DNA from: CAYNLX01 sp964441535
GTDB taxonomy: Bacteria > Bacillota_I > Bacilli_A > RF39 > UBA660
Direction: 5' to 3'
DNA length: 13,717 bases
Assembly (NCBI GenBank): GCA_964441535.1
Contig: CAYTXQ010000020.1
Location: 1 to 13,717 of the forward strand
The translations under genes were made by a program, and so were the position numbers. This document shows positions 13,362-13,717 of this stretch, in pieces. Below the pieces are notes generated by a model, which ran no database searches, was not told where the DNA came from, and saw nothing but the letters and a program-made list of their open reading frames with translations. Numbering within the stretch: the first letter of the stretch is position 1; every line of letters begins with the position of its first letter.

Positions 13362-13703
13362 ATGGCTTATAGAAAATTAGGAAGAGAATCTAGAATTAGA
13401 AGAAGTATATTATGTACTCTTACTAAAGATGTAATTTTAAATGAAAGTATTGTTACTACTCAAGCTAGAGCTAAAGAAGTAATTAAATTTGTAGATAAAA
13501 TGATTACTTATGGAAAAAAAGGAACTTTAGTATCTAGAAGAAAAGCTTTAGCTTTCCTAGAAAACGACAAAAGAGTTACCGATAAAATATTTAATGAACT
13601 AGCAAAAAGATATGAAACTAGAAATGGTGGATACACTAGAATAATTAAATTAAAAGAAAGAATCGGAGACGATGCTTTAACAGTAAAGATTGAATTAGTT
13701 TAA
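13362..13703 (+). CDS. rplQ: 50S ribosomal protein L17
   Basis: L17 lies close to the exit-tunnel side of the 50S subunit. The 113 residues open with MAYRKLGRESRIRRSIL and contain the typical TTQARAKEV (36-44), MITYGKKG (47-54), RYETRNGGYTRIIKL (84-98) and the end KIELV. The length fits the Bacillota form. The stop in the preceding gene provides TAGGAGG seven bases before the ATG. It is the last gene of the cluster, and its final codons and stop are also the 5' arm and loop of the putative terminator, so the message would end right at the coding sequence. Confidence 0.97.
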   Translation: MAYRKLGRESRIRRSILCTLTKDVILNESIVTTQARAKEVIKFVDKMITYGKKGTLVSRRKALAFLENDKRVTDKIFNELAKRYETRNGGYTRIIKLKERIGDDALTVKIELV

Positions 13704-13717
13704 CTAATTCTTTTTTT
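13692..13717 (+). terminator. Putative intrinsic terminator overlapping the rplQ stop
   Basis: An inverted repeat GAATTAG/CTAATTC (13692-13698 and 13704-13710) with a five-base loop is followed directly by seven T at the window edge. The repeat is perfect and could extend to eight pairs with a three-base loop. Only two pairs are G:C, so the hairpin is weak by classic rules, but the position at the end of the cluster supports it. The TAA stop at 13701-13703 lies in the loop. The T-tract may run on beyond the window. Confidence 0.6.

Noticed and set aside
1..13717. Mycoplasma-type genetic code with TGA as Trp
   Set aside because: Conserved Trp positions such as L2 Trp250, S14 Trp61 and L16 Trp65 use TGG, no gene is broken by TGA, and secY and map end at TGA at the family length.
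1..13717. CRISPR arrays, tRNA or rRNA genes, insertion sequences or phage genes
   Set aside because: The window is almost entirely filled by conserved co-directional translation genes; no direct repeat array, mobile gene or structural RNA gene was seen.

Overview
This window is a dense, co-directional run of translation genes, all on the + strand: the S10-spc-alpha ribosomal protein supercluster of a low-G+C bacterium (roughly 30% G+C by eye). It holds 28 genes, 23 of them ribosomal proteins, with almost no non-coding DNA. The largest gap between genes is about 16 bases, so no stretch over 300 bases lacks a gene. The order is rplC-rplD-rplW-rplB-rpsS-rplV-rpsC-rplP-rpmC-rpsQ (S10 part, rpsJ presumably just upstream), rplN-rplX-rplE-rpsN-rpsH-rplF-rplR-rpsE-rplO-secY-adk-map (spc part), infA-rpmJ-rpsM-rpsK-rpoA-rplQ (alpha part). 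A hairpin plus T-tract ends the run at the right edge.

The organism is most likely an A+T-rich member of Bacillota. Evidence: Shine-Dalgarno sites of the AGGAGG type before most genes, zinc-binding forms of S14 and L36, a Cys4 lid in adenylate kinase, and no rpsD between rpsK and rpoA. Loss of L30 and extended L3, L24 and S5 recall the Mollicutes and their uncultured relatives in class Bacilli (RF39, Izemoplasma or Erysipelotrichales-like). Conserved Trp positions use TGG and TGA is used only as stop, so this is the standard bacterial code, not the mycoplasma code. The lineage is an inference.

The genes work together: most products build the 30S and 50S subunits, InfA starts translation, SecY is the membrane channel for nascent proteins, Map removes the initiator Met, Adk balances adenine nucleotides, and RpoA is the polymerase alpha subunit. 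Tight spacing, stop codons embedded in the next Shine-Dalgarno, and overlaps of 1, 4, 8, 11 and 23 bases point to translational coupling along a polycistronic message.

I found no hidden new system. The points that deserve a second look are a roughly 75-residue Lys/Arg-free acidic tail on L3, a Lys-rich tail replacing the usual end of L24, the clean absence of rpmD, an altered P-loop in Adk, a His-rich hairpin in L22, TTG starts for rplE and infA, and a terminator that overlaps the rplQ stop codon.
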